64,000 bases of DNA, from positions 310,001 to 374,000 of the forward strand of contig JAJDDJ010000018.1 in the NCBI GenBank assembly GCA_029260395.1. Direction: 5' to 3'. The translations under genes and the position numbers were made by a program. This DNA comes from Phycisphaerales bacterium (GTDB taxonomy: Bacteria; Planctomycetota; Phycisphaerae; Phycisphaerales; UBA1924). Of the stretch, positions 9,028 to 18,428 are shown piece after piece (within the stretch, counting starts at the first letter, position 1; each line of letters starts with the position of its first letter). A model generated the notes under the pieces. The model was not told where the DNA came from and made no database searches. It saw nothing but the letters and a program-made list of their open reading frames with translations.

Positions 9028-11207
9028 CAGATGTCCACCTTGCCCTGCACGAGCTTATGCAGCCGGTCCACCCATTGCACCAAATAGGGCTTGCTGGGCA
9101 GCGTGAACCGCAGGCGCACTCGCTCGCCCGGCAGACCCGGCCACGGCGTGCCGCCTTCATCGGGAGCCAGAGGCGTAACGTGCATGACAAACTGCGGGTC
9201 GCGTGCCATCAGGCCGCTCTGCTCAGACGGGTCCACCTCGATGGTTCCGCCGCCCGCGTAGCCGAACGAGGCATGAGGCAACTCGCGTTGGCCCGCTTCG
9301 ACCAGCTTGTCGACCCGGCCCACGAATACCTGATCCACCGCCGACACAAGCCGAAGCTCGACGCGGTAGTCATCCGTGCTCAGTTCATTGGGCCACGCGG
9401 CTTCCTGCTGTTCGAGCAGCGCCGTCACCCGCATGTCGCGGTCGTCGATAATCTGGCACACGGCCTCGCCCTCGCGGACGTACGCGCCGACGATGCGGGC
9501 CGGGTCCGCGCTGACCACTCGGCCAGCGATCGGCGCGCGCACGACGAGCGACTCGACCTTTGTGTGCAGGTACGCCGCCCGTGCGAGCTTGGTGGCGATC
9601 GACTGCTGAGCGATCTGCGCGCGGGCAAAGTCTTGCCGGCCGACGGCCTGCTGCTCCATCGCTTCAAGTTCTGCGATCTCCGCGCGGATCGTCGCGAGCT
9701 CGCTGGCCAGTCGCTCGTTCTCAAGCGTCAGGATCGGCTCGCCTTGGTCCACCCAATCGCCGATGCGTGCGTGCGAAGCAGTGACAAACCCGCCGGTCTC
9801 GAAGAACACTCCAGCCTCGGCCCGCGCCTCCATCACACCCGATGCCCGCCGGTTGTCGGGGGCGGGGATCATGCCAACAGCACCGATGCAGCCAGCGACC
9901 AGCAGGATGCTCGTCACGATCGAGCGGAAGCGGTGGTCCGCGTGCACGTGATGCGTAGCCAGCCAGTGGACCCACTTGCCCACAGGCATGATGAACCACA
10001 TGCCCGCGGTCCAGATCGCGAGAACCAGCCCAACCGCGAACAGCTTGCCCATCACATACAGCGTGATCGAGAAGAACAGGAAGATGCGGTAGGCCATCGC
10101 CAGTAGGCCGTACACGAACAAAATAGTGAGTTCGACCGGGTCGCTGCTCGGCGGTGTCTCGTTCTTGAGGCGGTAGAAGTAGACCTTGAACAGGTGCTTG
10201 AGCAGATTCTGCGAACGCTGCATCATGTTCGGAACTTCGAGCAGGTCCGCGAGGATGAAGTATCCGTCGAAGCGCATGAGCGGGTTGGCGTTGAACAGCA
10301 CCGTCGATACCGATGCGGTGAACAGCACGTTGTACGCAATCTGATGCGTGAGCGACCCGGGGTTGGTGTTGAGCCATACGAACGCCGCGATGGCCGCGAT
10401 GAACAGCTCGAACAGCATGCCGCCCGCGCCGACCGCGATGCGTTTCCACTTGTTCTCGAAGCCCCATGCCGCCGAGGCATCCACATACGGTGCCGGGAAC
10501 AGCACGAGCAGCATCACGCCGAACTCGGGCACCTGTCCGCCGTAGCGTTTGCAGATCACGCCGTGACCCGTCTCGTGGATCGCCTTTGTCACGATGAACG
10601 TCGCGATAAGCCAGGGCCACAGCGACGGGTTCGAGTAGACGTCCTCGGCGCTCGCAGCGAGTTGCTCCCACTCGGGCATCAGCTTGACGAGCGCAAAGAG
10701 CACCACGCCGAGCCACAGCGCGAAACCCCAGACGTTTAAGAGCGGCCTGAGCAGCGGCTCGATCCACGTCAGGTAAGCATCAGGATTGAACATCTTGACA
10801 CGGAAGTACATGATGCCGATCGCCTGCTGAACCGCCTTCTGCTTGAACCGGTCTCGTCCGCGCCGCAGAAGCTGGTCGGTCTCGGGGTTGGCGTCGGCCG
10901 ACAGCAGGTTCGAGTTGTAGAGCTGGCTCAGCAGCTGGATGGCCTCGTGCTGCGTCGGCGCGGTGTCGCCGTGCTTTTCGAGGCTGATCTTCCAGATGTC
11001 CTCGACCGTGCGTTTGCCGTCGAAGAGCCCGACGAACTGGTGGGCGATCGGGTTGAGCCTGTAGAACTGGTTGCTCGACGGATCTTTGACCACGTGCCAC
11101 CGCTTGCCGCGGTAGTGCTGGCGCGTGATCTGCACGTGCGGCCGCAGCCTTGGCTTCATCGCGCGAACGCGGTGCCAAAAGGGCGAGAAAGTTGGTCGCT
11201 CAGCCAC
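9027..11207 (-). CDS. PqqD-like / M50 site-2 protease / HlyD adaptor fusion
   Basis: This 726-residue inner-membrane protein starts at GTG 11207, placed by AAGGAG six bases upstream. Residues about 25-105 resemble PqqD-type peptide-binding domains (YRLNPIAHQFVGLFDGKRTVEDIW). The membrane part contains the zinc protease signature HETGH at 211-215 and the third-ligand motif NPLMRFDG at 308-315, with about seven hydrophobic segments between 158 and 465. The C-terminus (about 475-726) is a HlyD-type barrel-sandwich with a short coiled coil near 500-545. Such proteins are annotated as putative peptide zinc metalloproteases, some next to peptide-export systems. It sits between a GAF-HlyD gene and a SecA-like gene. 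Confidence 0.85.
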   Translation of the reverse strand: MAERPTFSPFWHRVRAMKPRLRPHVQITRQHYRGKRWHVVKDPSSNQFYRLNPIAHQFVGLFDGKRTVEDIWKISLEKHGDTAPTQHEAIQLLSQLYNSNLLSADANPETDQLLRRGRDRFKQKAVQQAIGIMYFRVKMFNPDAYLTWIEPLLRPLLNVWGFALWLGVVLFALVKLMPEWEQLAASAEDVYSNPSLWPWLIATFIVTKAIHETGHGVICKRYGGQVPEFGVMLLVLFPAPYVDASAAWGFENKWKRIAVGAGGMLFELFIAAIAAFVWLNTNPGSLTHQIAYNVLFTASVSTVLFNANPLMRFDGYFILADLLEVPNMMQRSQNLLKHLFKVYFYRLKNETPPSSDPVELTILFVYGLLAMAYRIFLFFSITLYVMGKLFAVGLVLAIWTAGMWFIMPVGKWVHWLATHHVHADHRFRSIVTSILLVAGCIGAVGMIPAPDNRRASGVMEARAEAGVFFETGGFVTASHARIGDWVDQGEPILTLENERLASELATIRAEIAELEAMEQQAVGRQDFARAQIAQQSIATKLARAAYLHTKVESLVVRAPIAGRVVSADPARIVGAYVREGEAVCQIIDDRDMRVTALLEQQEAAWPNELSTDDYRVELRLVSAVDQVFVGRVDKLVEAGQRELPHASFGYAGGGTIEVDPSEQSGLMARDPQFVMHVTPLAPDEGGTPWPGLPGERVRLRFTLPSKPYLVQWVDRLHKLVQGKVDI

Positions 11208-11249
11208 GCGCCGCTCCTTGAAGCAACAGTTCGGACACCCGCACGAAAC

Positions 11250-13223
11250 TCACCACCAGAGCCTCAGCCGCAGCGTGTCGCGGATGCGCCGGGTGCCGAT
11301 ATCGAGCAGCGTTCGCTTGCCCGTGTCGAACTTGGCGAGCCCCTCCATGCCCGGCCGCATCCACGCGGGCGGATCGTCGAGGGTGGCGCGCACCTCAAAC
11401 GCGTTCGTCCCGTCTTCGGGCGAGGCCAGCGGCACGACGCGGTCCACCGTCATCGGGCTGCGACGATCGGGGTACGCCTTGGTCGCCAGATCGCCCGTCA
11501 TGCCCTCGGTCACCAGCGAGATATCCCGGTCCTGCACGCGAGCCACAATCGTGAGCTGATCCAGCGGTGCGATCTCGTACAGCCCGTCGCCGAGCGTTAC
11601 GGATGAGCCCACCCGCTGCGAGAGATCGCCCGCGAGAATGCGCCCATCAATCGGCGACGTGATTACTGCCTTGGCGATCAGGTGGTCATACAGGTCGATC
11701 TGCGCTTGAGCCTGAGCGATCTGCTGCTCGACCTGCTTGAACGCAGCGGTGTCCCGTTCACTCAGCGCGCGGTCGGCGTCCTTCTCGGCCTCAGCCCGCT
11801 TGGCAATAGCCGAAAGACGCTGGAGTTCCATCTCCGACGTATCCAGCCGCGCGAGCACCTGGCCCGCGCTGACCTCGTCGCCCTCCTTCAGGTTCTCAGT
11901 CACGCTCGCGATGATGCCCTCGAACGGCGCTGAAACAAATCGGCGGTTCTGCGCTTCGAGGATCACCGGCGCTTCGACGCGGTAGGGAACCTGCACAAAC
12001 GTCACCCCGATCGCGACCGCCATGACCGCGAGCCCGCCGAGCTTCCACACCGTGTGCTTCGCGCCCACCAGCCAGCCCGCGGCCTTCACCGTGTCGTCGT
12101 ACGCCCGCAGCCCCGTGTGCCGGTCCGCGGTTCGGCGAAGCCTGAGCACCGGTGCAAGCAGGTCGCACGCGCTCTGCAGCAGTTCAACGCCCGCCAGATC
12201 GATCCCCTTGTCCGCCGCGGTCTCGATGGTCAGCACGCCGACCACGTCCTCGTCGACCCGCATCGGGATCGAAACGAGCTTGAGCCGCGCGTCGGCCGCG
12301 CCCAGCGCCTTGTGCGCGTGGGTGACCGCCTGGGCCAGCAGCACATCGCCCTCCGCGCCGTCCGCGCCTGAACGCTCCGGCGGCGGCGGGTACACGATCG
12401 GTTGCTCCTGATCCAGGCACTCGTCCATCGCGTCTTCGAGCTGCTTGACCATCGCGAGCCGGCGGTCGATGTTCTCGGTATCGCTGATCGCCACGGTCTT
12501 GACCGCGCCGCCCTCGCCGCCCGCGTCAAGCCCCTTGGTCCAGCCCAGCGCCACGCGGTCGGCACCCAGCTGCCGACTCAGGTCGTTGCACATCTGCATC
12601 GTCGCGCCCTTGAAGCTCGTCGATGTATTCACCGACCCGATGAGCTTGGTCGCCAGATCAAGCGCCTGCGCGGCCGCCTGCGTGCGCCTCAGCGTCTGCC
12701 GAGCGCCGTGCCCGTGCACATACCCGACGATCAGTTCGACCACCGCCAGCGTCGTCTGCATTGCTTGGGGGCTTCGGCCGTCGAGCAGCAGCGTGACGAC
12801 CTGCCGCGTCGCGCCGCCCGCCGCGCCGATGGGCGCCGCGATCAGAAAGCCCGTGCTCTGCGCGTCGTAAAACTGCGAATCGTTCTCGGTGCCGAAGACC
12901 TCGATCTTGCCGCGATGGCCAGCGGTGCGGGCCGCGGTCTTGGTGTCGAGTTCGAGCTCGATCTGTCCCTCAGCCGGAGCCGATGGCGGCTGCTCGGGGT
13001 TGGCGCTGGGCCACACCAGCAGCCCGCGCGGCTCGGCCGCCGCCTGCGCATCGTCGCCGTCTGCGGCGGGCACCGCCCACAGCACGCCCTGCTTGGCGCC
13101 GCTCGCCTGCGAGACCACAGCGAGCAGACGCATCAGAAACACCCGATCGTCGGGCGCGTCCGCGGTCAGTTCCGTTACGATTCGCTGCCAGCCCGGCGAC
13201 CGGAGCTTGCCCTGGTCGATCAT
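11250..13223 (-). CDS. GAF-like domain and HlyD-type membrane-fusion adaptor
   Basis: ATG 13223 is preceded by GGAGG and overlaps the upstream stop as ATGA, so translation is coupled. The 657-residue product has two GAF-like regions on the cytoplasmic side (about 20-170 and 190-365), one membrane helix (393-411), then a HlyD barrel-sandwich (412-462), a coiled-coil hairpin (465-520) and a beta-barrel. The adaptor part would reach into the periplasm. A sensory module fused to an export adaptor suggests that export responds to a cytoplasmic ligand; no ligand can be named. Neighbours are another HlyD-type adaptor and the M50-HlyD fusion. Confidence 0.82.
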   Translation of the reverse strand: MIDQGKLRSPGWQRIVTELTADAPDDRVFLMRLLAVVSQASGAKQGVLWAVPAADGDDAQAAAEPRGLLVWPSANPEQPPSAPAEGQIELELDTKTAARTAGHRGKIEVFGTENDSQFYDAQSTGFLIAAPIGAAGGATRQVVTLLLDGRSPQAMQTTLAVVELIVGYVHGHGARQTLRRTQAAAQALDLATKLIGSVNTSTSFKGATMQMCNDLSRQLGADRVALGWTKGLDAGGEGGAVKTVAISDTENIDRRLAMVKQLEDAMDECLDQEQPIVYPPPPERSGADGAEGDVLLAQAVTHAHKALGAADARLKLVSIPMRVDEDVVGVLTIETAADKGIDLAGVELLQSACDLLAPVLRLRRTADRHTGLRAYDDTVKAAGWLVGAKHTVWKLGGLAVMAVAIGVTFVQVPYRVEAPVILEAQNRRFVSAPFEGIIASVTENLKEGDEVSAGQVLARLDTSEMELQRLSAIAKRAEAEKDADRALSERDTAAFKQVEQQIAQAQAQIDLYDHLIAKAVITSPIDGRILAGDLSQRVGSSVTLGDGLYEIAPLDQLTIVARVQDRDISLVTEGMTGDLATKAYPDRRSPMTVDRVVPLASPEDGTNAFEVRATLDDPPAWMRPGMEGLAKFDTGKRTLLDIGTRRIRDTLRLRLWW

Positions 13224-14179
13224 TCCTCGCCTCCCCCGATGGCCGTCAGCCCGACCACGTCGCCGTCGTGCTCGCTCTGCCATGCCTCGCTCGGCTCGTT
13301 GAACCGCACCCAGCAGTTCAGGCCCGGCGGCAACTGCTCAGGGTTCGCGATCTCAACGCGCACTCGTCTCGCTCCGCCGCCCGCGTCGGCCGTCGGCGCG
13401 ACCTCTACCACCGTGCCCTCGAACACCATCGGCTTGTCGAGCACCGGCATCAGAACCCACGCCTTCTGCCCGCCCGCCGGATCAAGCGAGAGCGACTCCT
13501 GCGTCGGCACAGGCACATCGATCCACAGCACATCCACGTTGACCACGCGGATCACCGGGTCGCCCTGCTGCACGCTCTGGCCGACATCCACCGTGACCAC
13601 GTCAACCACCCCATCAAACGGTGCCGTCAGTCGGTAGCGATCAACACGGGCAAACGCGCGCGATGCCTGCAACGCCGCCAGCGTCTGGTTCAGCTCAGAA
13701 AGTTTGAGATCGATCAGCGTTGTGCGGTACCGCGACTCCGATCGCTGGTACTCCGCCGGCGACAGGCCTTCCTGCGCGAACGCCTCCTTCGCGCGGTCGA
13801 ACTCCAGCTTGGCGAGGTCAACATCCGCCTGCGCCCGCTCGACGGGCAGCTTGGTCGTCGCCCGCGCATCCTGGAACTTGGCCTCGGCAAGGTCTTCGGC
13901 GTCCTCGCCGCGGATCAGCAGGTCTCCCTGCTCTACCCGCTGGCCGCCCGTGACCGCGACTTCCATGACAGCCGTCGGGATCGAGAACCCGATCGCTGCA
14001 TCCCGGCTTGGCCGAGTGACGGCGCGATGCCCGTCAAAGAGGTTGATCCATTCAAGCTGGCGCTCGCGGGCATCGTCGATGGTCTTGGCCGAGTCTCGGC
14101 CTCGGGTCTGTCCGGCCGCCGGGGCTGCCAGCAAGCCCGCTATCGCCACGCTCAAGAGCACGCATTGCAACTGTCTCAT
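13220..14179 (-). CDS. HlyD/RND-type periplasmic adaptor protein
   Basis: ATG 14179 is chosen because GAGGA precedes it and the product then starts with a signal peptide (residues 1-23, MRQLQCVLLSVAIAGLLAAP then AAGQ). The mature part has a lipoyl/barrel-sandwich half-motif (VAVTGGQRVEQGDLL near 75), a coiled-coil hairpin (about 95-170), a second half-motif (APFDGVVDVVTVDVGQSVQQGDPV near 187) and a beta-barrel. At 319 residues it is a compact adaptor of the kind that bridges an inner-membrane exporter to an outer-membrane channel. It is the first gene of the minus-strand cluster and overlaps the next start by ATGA. No transporter permease or TolC gene is adjacent. Confidence 0.82.
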   Translation of the reverse strand: MRQLQCVLLSVAIAGLLAAPAAGQTRGRDSAKTIDDARERQLEWINLFDGHRAVTRPSRDAAIGFSIPTAVMEVAVTGGQRVEQGDLLIRGEDAEDLAEAKFQDARATTKLPVERAQADVDLAKLEFDRAKEAFAQEGLSPAEYQRSESRYRTTLIDLKLSELNQTLAALQASRAFARVDRYRLTAPFDGVVDVVTVDVGQSVQQGDPVIRVVNVDVLWIDVPVPTQESLSLDPAGGQKAWVLMPVLDKPMVFEGTVVEVAPTADAGGGARRVRVEIANPEQLPPGLNCWVRFNEPSEAWQSEHDGDVVGLTAIGGGEE

Positions 14180-14602
14180 GGAGGTTCCTCGTCTGCCCTT
14201 GGGCCTCGTCACGCCCTGACTTCGGGGCAGGTGCTTTGTTGGATCTGACCTTCTGGGCCCCGGTCCGCCTCGATCACCTTCGCCCGGGCCAAAGCCATGA
14301 CAACATCGGCACCACGTCGGCATCCTGTGGGTTTCTCACACATGGGCCGTTTCCGGGGGCCGGGTGGCCTGGGGGGGCGGGCCGCTGTCCGGTCCGCTTG
14401 GCGTCGCCTCAGCCCGAGAGGGGGTGGGTGGGATCGGGCTGTGTTCGGGCGGGTCGCCTTGGCTCCTGCGGGATACGCCCGCGAGCCGGGTGGTGTTCCA
14501 GTCCTATCCTAGCCAAAGCACCCCGCGAGCACCCCTAAGTTCTCGGTGCAATCCTCGCGAAGCCGAGCCCCTCAGAGGCCCCCGACCGGAGATTCAAGAG
14601 CC
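14180..14602. other. Divergent intergenic region between adaptor cluster and aminotransferase
   Basis: This 423-bp stretch must hold promoters for both directions. Facing right, TATCCT at 14505-14510 is a plausible -10 for the aminotransferase gene, but no convincing -35 is seen. Facing left, nothing stands out. The G-rich part around 14345-14430 has several runs of four or more G. No gene was supported. Confidence 0.4.
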
Positions 14603-15793
14603 ATGACCAGCCCAGCAGCCGAGCTTTCGACCCAACCCGACCGCGTCTCCTCCCTCGCCCTCCACGGCGGATCGCCCGTCTGCGCTCAGCCCGTCGCCTT
14701 CATGAAGCCGGGCCTCCACCGCGAAGACATCGACGCAGCCCACGCCGTGCTCGAATCCGGCATGCTCCGCGCTGCTGGCCAGTGCGACGCCCTCGAAAAA
14801 GAGTTCGCCGACAAGAGCGACGCCAAGATTGGCCTCACCTGCGCCAACGGCACCTGCGCCCTCCAACTCGCCTACGGCTCGCTGCTTGAACGAGGCGACG
14901 AGGTCATCGTCCCCGCGTGGACCTACATCGCCACCGCCTCCATGCTCGTCGCCCACGGCTGCAAGCCGATCTTCTGCGACTCGCGCGAGGACACCTTCCA
15001 GATCGATGTCGAGGATGCCCGCCAGCGCATCACGCCCAACACCAAGGCCATCGCCTGCACCCATCTCTACGGCACACCGGTTGACATCGACGCGGTCCAA
15101 GCACTCGCCAAGGAGTTCAACCTCAAGGTCATCTACGACGCGGCCCAAGCGCATCTTGCGACGTACAACGGCAAGGGCTTGGGCGCATTCGGCGATGCGG
15201 TTACCTACTCCTTCTACGCCACCAAGAACCTCGGCACCGGCGAGGGCGGCATGGTCACCGTCAACGACGACGACCTCGCTCGCACCATCGGCCTGCTCCG
15301 CAGCCACGGCGAGACCGACAAGTACCTCCACGGGCACATCGGCTTCAACTACCGCATGAACGACATCACCGGCGCCATCGGCCTCTCGCGTCTGGGCCGG
15401 CTTGAAGCCGAGACCAACGCCCGCCGAAAGGCCGCCGATGCCTACACCGCCAAGCTCGCCCAGATCCCCGGAATCGTACCCCCCACCGTCACGCCCGGTG
15501 CCGACGCCGCCTGGCATCTCTACACCATCAAGCTTGATCTCGACATTATCACATGCACCCGCGACCTGTTCGCCGATGCGCTCCGCGCCGAGGGCGTGCC
15601 GTGTGCTGTGCATTACCCGCGAAGCCTGACCGATCAGCCCGCGTTTGCCGATGTCGTCACCGACCACCCGCCGGTGGCCCGCAGCCTCGCCCGCCGGGTG
15701 CTCTGCCTGCCCATGCACCATGAACTGACCGATGGCGACGTCGACCGCGTCTGCGAAGCCGTGGCCAAGATCGCCTCCGCCTACTCGGCGTGA
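14603..15793 (+). CDS. DegT/DnrJ/EryC1-family PLP-dependent sugar aminotransferase
   Basis: Enzymes of this family transfer an amino group to keto sugars for surface polysaccharides or antibiotics. The 396-residue product shows NGTCALQLAYGSLL near residue 82, the aspartate block YDAAQAHLA near 187, and the PLP lysine in SFYATKNLGTGEGG near 207, followed by RMNDITGAIGLSRL. The C-terminal PRSLTDQPAF is also typical. ATG 14603 gives the usual family length; an ATG 19 codons upstream lacks a ribosome site. It stands alone, so the sugar substrate cannot be deduced. Confidence 0.9.
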   Translation: MTSPAAELSTQPDRVSSLALHGGSPVCAQPVAFMKPGLHREDIDAAHAVLESGMLRAAGQCDALEKEFADKSDAKIGLTCANGTCALQLAYGSLLERGDEVIVPAWTYIATASMLVAHGCKPIFCDSREDTFQIDVEDARQRITPNTKAIACTHLYGTPVDIDAVQALAKEFNLKVIYDAAQAHLATYNGKGLGAFGDAVTYSFYATKNLGTGEGGMVTVNDDDLARTIGLLRSHGETDKYLHGHIGFNYRMNDITGAIGLSRLGRLEAETNARRKAADAYTAKLAQIPGIVPPTVTPGADAAWHLYTIKLDLDIITCTRDLFADALRAEGVPCAVHYPRSLTDQPAFADVVTDHPPVARSLARRVLCLPMHHELTDGDVDRVCEAVAKIASAYSA

Positions 15794-15854
15794 GGTCGTC
15801 TCACAAAGCAACCCCGCGAGCCCGCCAGCCGTATCGACTGGTGGAGGTTTGCTC

Positions 15855-16274
15855 GTGCGCTGGCCGGACTATTCCTACGCGAGATCGGCGTGCATCGGGT
15901 TCAGCCTGTTTGTGATTGGGCTGTGCATCCTCAACGCCGACGCCATGGCCCAGCGGGCGAAACCGACATGGGACGCGCTCGCGAAGATGGTGCACAATTA
16001 CGACGGCTGCATGTGTGAAGACTGCGCCCCTCGGTTTGCAGGAGTCGCGGGCAACCGGGTTGGATTCGTGTGCGGCACGGGCCGAAGGCAGAGCTACAAC
16101 CCTATTCGTGTCCTCTTCGGAACCAGCTTCGCAACGGCAGGAAGTATCCTGATGCTGGGTTTCACTCGGAGTCGGAAACCGATCGTCGGCCGCTGCGCGC
16201 ACTGCGACTACGACCTCGCCGGCCTTCCCGCCGGCCGATGCCCCGAGTGCGGCTCGCTCCATGAGCCCAGCTAG
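15855..16274 (+). CDS. Small membrane protein with C-terminal zinc ribbon
   Basis: This 139-residue protein starts at GTG 15855, preceded eight bases earlier by GGAGG. Residues about 8-25 form one hydrophobic segment (SACIGFSLFVIGLCIL) and a second weaker one lies near 78-92. The end is a four-cysteine zinc ribbon, CAHCDYDLAGLPAGRCPECG. The same ribbon type heads the larger proteins at 59901 and 60837. Zinc-ribbon membrane proteins like this are frequent in Phycisphaerae, but their function is unknown to me. Confidence 0.7.
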   Translation: MRWPDYSYARSACIGFSLFVIGLCILNADAMAQRAKPTWDALAKMVHNYDGCMCEDCAPRFAGVAGNRVGFVCGTGRRQSYNPIRVLFGTSFATAGSILMLGFTRSRKPIVGRCAHCDYDLAGLPAGRCPECGSLHEPS

Positions 16275-16351
16275 ACCACCCGATACAATCGCGTTCAAGC
16301 TGGCACGCAGCGCTTGCCGATGCCAAGCCCATGCCAGTCCAAGAGGCGATC

Positions 16352-16837
16352 ATGCTTGATCCAATCCAACCGGCTCAACGCGCTGCTCGCTGGCCGCCCC
16401 CGACCATCCGCAGCATCGGGCCGCGCACCCGCCAAGCCGGCGTGATTGCGTACACCCACGAGGAGCAGCGGGGCCTTGTGGTCTGCCTGGTCAGCGCCAA
16501 GAGCGGCGGATGGACGCTGCCCAAGGGCCACGTCGACCGGGGCTACAAGCCGCACGAGGCCGCCGCCATCGAGGCCTATGAAGAAGCCGGCCTGCTGGGC
16601 GAGGTCACGACAGACGCGGTCGGCCATTACGACTACGAGAAGAATTCCGGCAAGCGGTGCCGCGTTCGCCTTTTCCCGATGCGGGTCTCCACCATCCTCA
16701 CGCGGTGGGACGAGCAGTACGCCCGCGAGCGGATCTGGATCGAGCCGACCGAGGCTGAGCACTGGCTTGAGATGCCCGATCCGATCCGCCTGATCGAGGC
16801 GTTCTCGGCCCTTCGCGTGGCGCCGCGAGACCGCTGA
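16352..16837 (+). CDS. Nudix hydrolase, DIPP-like
   Basis: Nudix enzymes cleave nucleoside diphosphates linked to another moiety. The box here reads GHVDRGYKPHEAAAIEAYEEAGLL near residues 56-79: the metal-binding E-x-x-EE core is kept, but the usual first Glu and the Arg of REUxEE are replaced (Tyr and Ile), a pattern I associate with the diphosphoinositol-polyphosphate-hydrolase-like branch (PKG...PHEAAA-x-EA-x-EEAG). Start ATG 16352 has AAGAGG five bases upstream; the ATG 21 bases earlier has none. The 161-residue length is normal. Substrate unknown. Confidence 0.85.
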   Translation: MLDPIQPAQRAARWPPPTIRSIGPRTRQAGVIAYTHEEQRGLVVCLVSAKSGGWTLPKGHVDRGYKPHEAAAIEAYEEAGLLGEVTTDAVGHYDYEKNSGKRCRVRLFPMRVSTILTRWDEQYARERIWIEPTEAEHWLEMPDPIRLIEAFSALRVAPRDR

Positions 16838-16993
16838 AACCCCGCACCATCGCCAAACCCGCCTCGCTGGTAACCACGCCCGTTGGACCGATTGCGCCAT
16901 CCGTGCCGGTTATGGCGTTCGCACCGAGCCCGCCCCACGTCCGCGCGATCGCAAGCCCTCGTTTGGCAGGGCTTTACTTCCGATTCTCTAGGC

Positions 16994-17503
16994 ATGAACC
17001 CGAATGCCGATCACCGCGCCCCTCTCATGCGCACGATCCCCCGAGCCCCCCAAGCCCGCCGAGCTTTCACGCTCGTCGAGGTGCTTGTCGTGGTCGTGTT
17101 GCTGGGCATCATGGCCGCGATCGTCACGCCCCAATTCTCAAACGCCACGAACCAGACAAAGCAGACCGCCTTCGTCCGCAGCCTCACCACCTACGCCAGC
17201 AGCGCGCAGTACTTCATGCACCGCACCGGCCAGCCGATCGGCGACACCTCCTCGGGCGTGCTCCCCACCAACGGCTTTGAGGACTACATCGACCGCCATA
17301 TGTGGATCAAACCCACACCCATCGGCGGTGCGTGGGACACCGAGGACAACTTGATCGGGGTCCACTTCGACGGCACGGGCGACACCCGCGACGCGGCCTT
17401 TATGGCCCAGGTCGACCTCATCATGGACGACGGCGACCTCACCACTGGCAGCTTCCGACAGACCGCAGCCGATCGATTCTACTACCTGCTCACGAATCCC
17501 TGA
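16994..17503 (+). CDS. Prepilin-type protein with N-terminal methylation motif
   Basis: This is a 169-residue pseudopilin-like protein. After a basic leader comes the prepilin peptidase site and helix RRAFTLVEVLVVVVLLGIMA, with the +5 Glu present, at residues about 22-42. The rest contains FVRSLTTYASSAQYFMHRTG and an Asp-rich C-terminus. Processed proteins of this kind assemble on a type II secretion or type IV pilus machine; gspE and gspD homologues lie at 37-41 kb. ATG 16994 is used; ATG 17027 is a possible alternative. GATTCT lies exactly six bases before ATG 16994, weakly resembling the leaderless pattern seen elsewhere. Confidence 0.82.
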   Translation: MNPNADHRAPLMRTIPRAPQARRAFTLVEVLVVVVLLGIMAAIVTPQFSNATNQTKQTAFVRSLTTYASSAQYFMHRTGQPIGDTSSGVLPTNGFEDYIDRHMWIKPTPIGGAWDTEDNLIGVHFDGTGDTRDAAFMAQVDLIMDDGDLTTGSFRQTAADRFYYLLTNP

Positions 17504-17557
17504 GCGTGGCTCGCGCTGATTGCGTTACTACCTATAGAGCAAGCTTTGGAGCGAGAC

Positions 17558-17573
17558 CTCGCCCTCTGGCGAG
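17558..17573. terminator. Hairpin between convergent genes
   Basis: CTCGCC (17558-17563) pairs with GGCGAG (17568-17573) around a four-base loop, in the 200-bp gap between the prepilin-like gene and clpP. No T-run follows on either strand, so its role as a terminator is uncertain. Confidence 0.3.
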
Positions 17574-17703
17574 CCGCGGCCGGGAGAGAGCGTTCTTCGT
17601 GCGCTCAATGGCACTGAGAAAGCTCCCGAGCGATTCAGGCTCGTTGATCCTTCAAGCTGTCCTGGTTGCAACGCGGTCCAGTTAGACGAGCCAAACTGAG
17701 CGA

Positions 17704-18336
17704 TCAGCGCTTCTCGGGCATTGAATCAAGCACGCTATCGATCAGCCCGTACTTGAGCATCTCCGCATCGTCGAGCCACTTGTTGCGGTCGCAGTCGCGG
17801 GCGATCTCTTCGATCGGTCGACCGGTCGCATCGGAATAGATCTTGTAAAGCCGGTCGCGCAGACGCATCATCTCGCGGGCTTCGATCTCGATGTCCGTCG
17901 CCTGACCCTCCATCACGCCGCTCAGCAGCGGCTGGTGCATCAGGTTCCGGGAGTTGTGCAGCGCGAACCGCTTGCCCTTGGTCCCGGCGCACGCCAGCAG
18001 CGAACCCATCGATGCCGCCTGGCCGATGATCGACGTGCGGATGTCCGGGCGGATGAACTTCATCGTGTCCAGAATCCCAAGCCCTGCGGTCACCGAACCG
18101 CCCGGCGAGTTGATGTACATGTCGATGTCGCTCTTGGGGTCTTCGTTCGCCAAGAACAGCAGCTGCGCCACGATCACGTTCGCGCTGTCGTCCGTCACCG
18201 GACCGCCCATGAAAATGATGCGGTCCTTGAGAAGCCGGCTGTAGATGTCGTACGAACGCTCGCCCCGAGCGGTCTGCTCGATGACGATCGGTATCAGGTA
18301 CGAGCTCTCGGCTCCACGGCTCATCGAAGTACTCAC
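17704..18336 (-). CDS. clpP: ATP-dependent Clp protease proteolytic subunit (first paralogue)
   Basis: ClpP forms the proteolytic barrel fed by ClpX or ClpA/C. The catalytic Ser is in [10 protein letters not shown] (near residue 104), the His in [13 protein letters not shown] (near 128) and the Asp in RDCDRNKW (near 178). Start GTG 18336 has GGAGG seven bases upstream and gives 210 residues, the normal size; a GTG seven codons earlier lacks a site. A second, divergent clpP lies 92 bp upstream on the same strand, so mixed ClpP1P2 barrels are plausible. No clpX is present in the window. Confidence 0.95.
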   Translation of the reverse strand: MSTSMSRGAESSYLIPIVIEQTARGERSYDIYSRLLKDRIIFMGGPVTDDSANVIVAQLLFLANEDPKSDIDMYINSPGGSVTAGLGILDTMKFIRPDIRTSIIGQAASMGSLLACAGTKGKRFALHNSRNLMHQPLLSGVMEGQATDIEIEAREMMRLRDRLYKIYSDATGRPIEEIARDCDRNKWLDDAEMLKYGLIDSVLDSMPEKR

Positions 18337-18428
18337 GCGCAATCCTCCGTCAGGCACGCACCCGTTTTCCGGTGCGGCTTGGCTCGTCCATTACAGGCCG
18401 CTGGGGGCCATCGCATCTACCTACCGCG

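Noticed and set aside
6632-9106. 824-codon plus-strand frame
   Set aside because: Antisense to the SecA-like gene, whose ATPase motifs are all intact; the plus-strand product is Arg/Val/Asp-rich without motifs.
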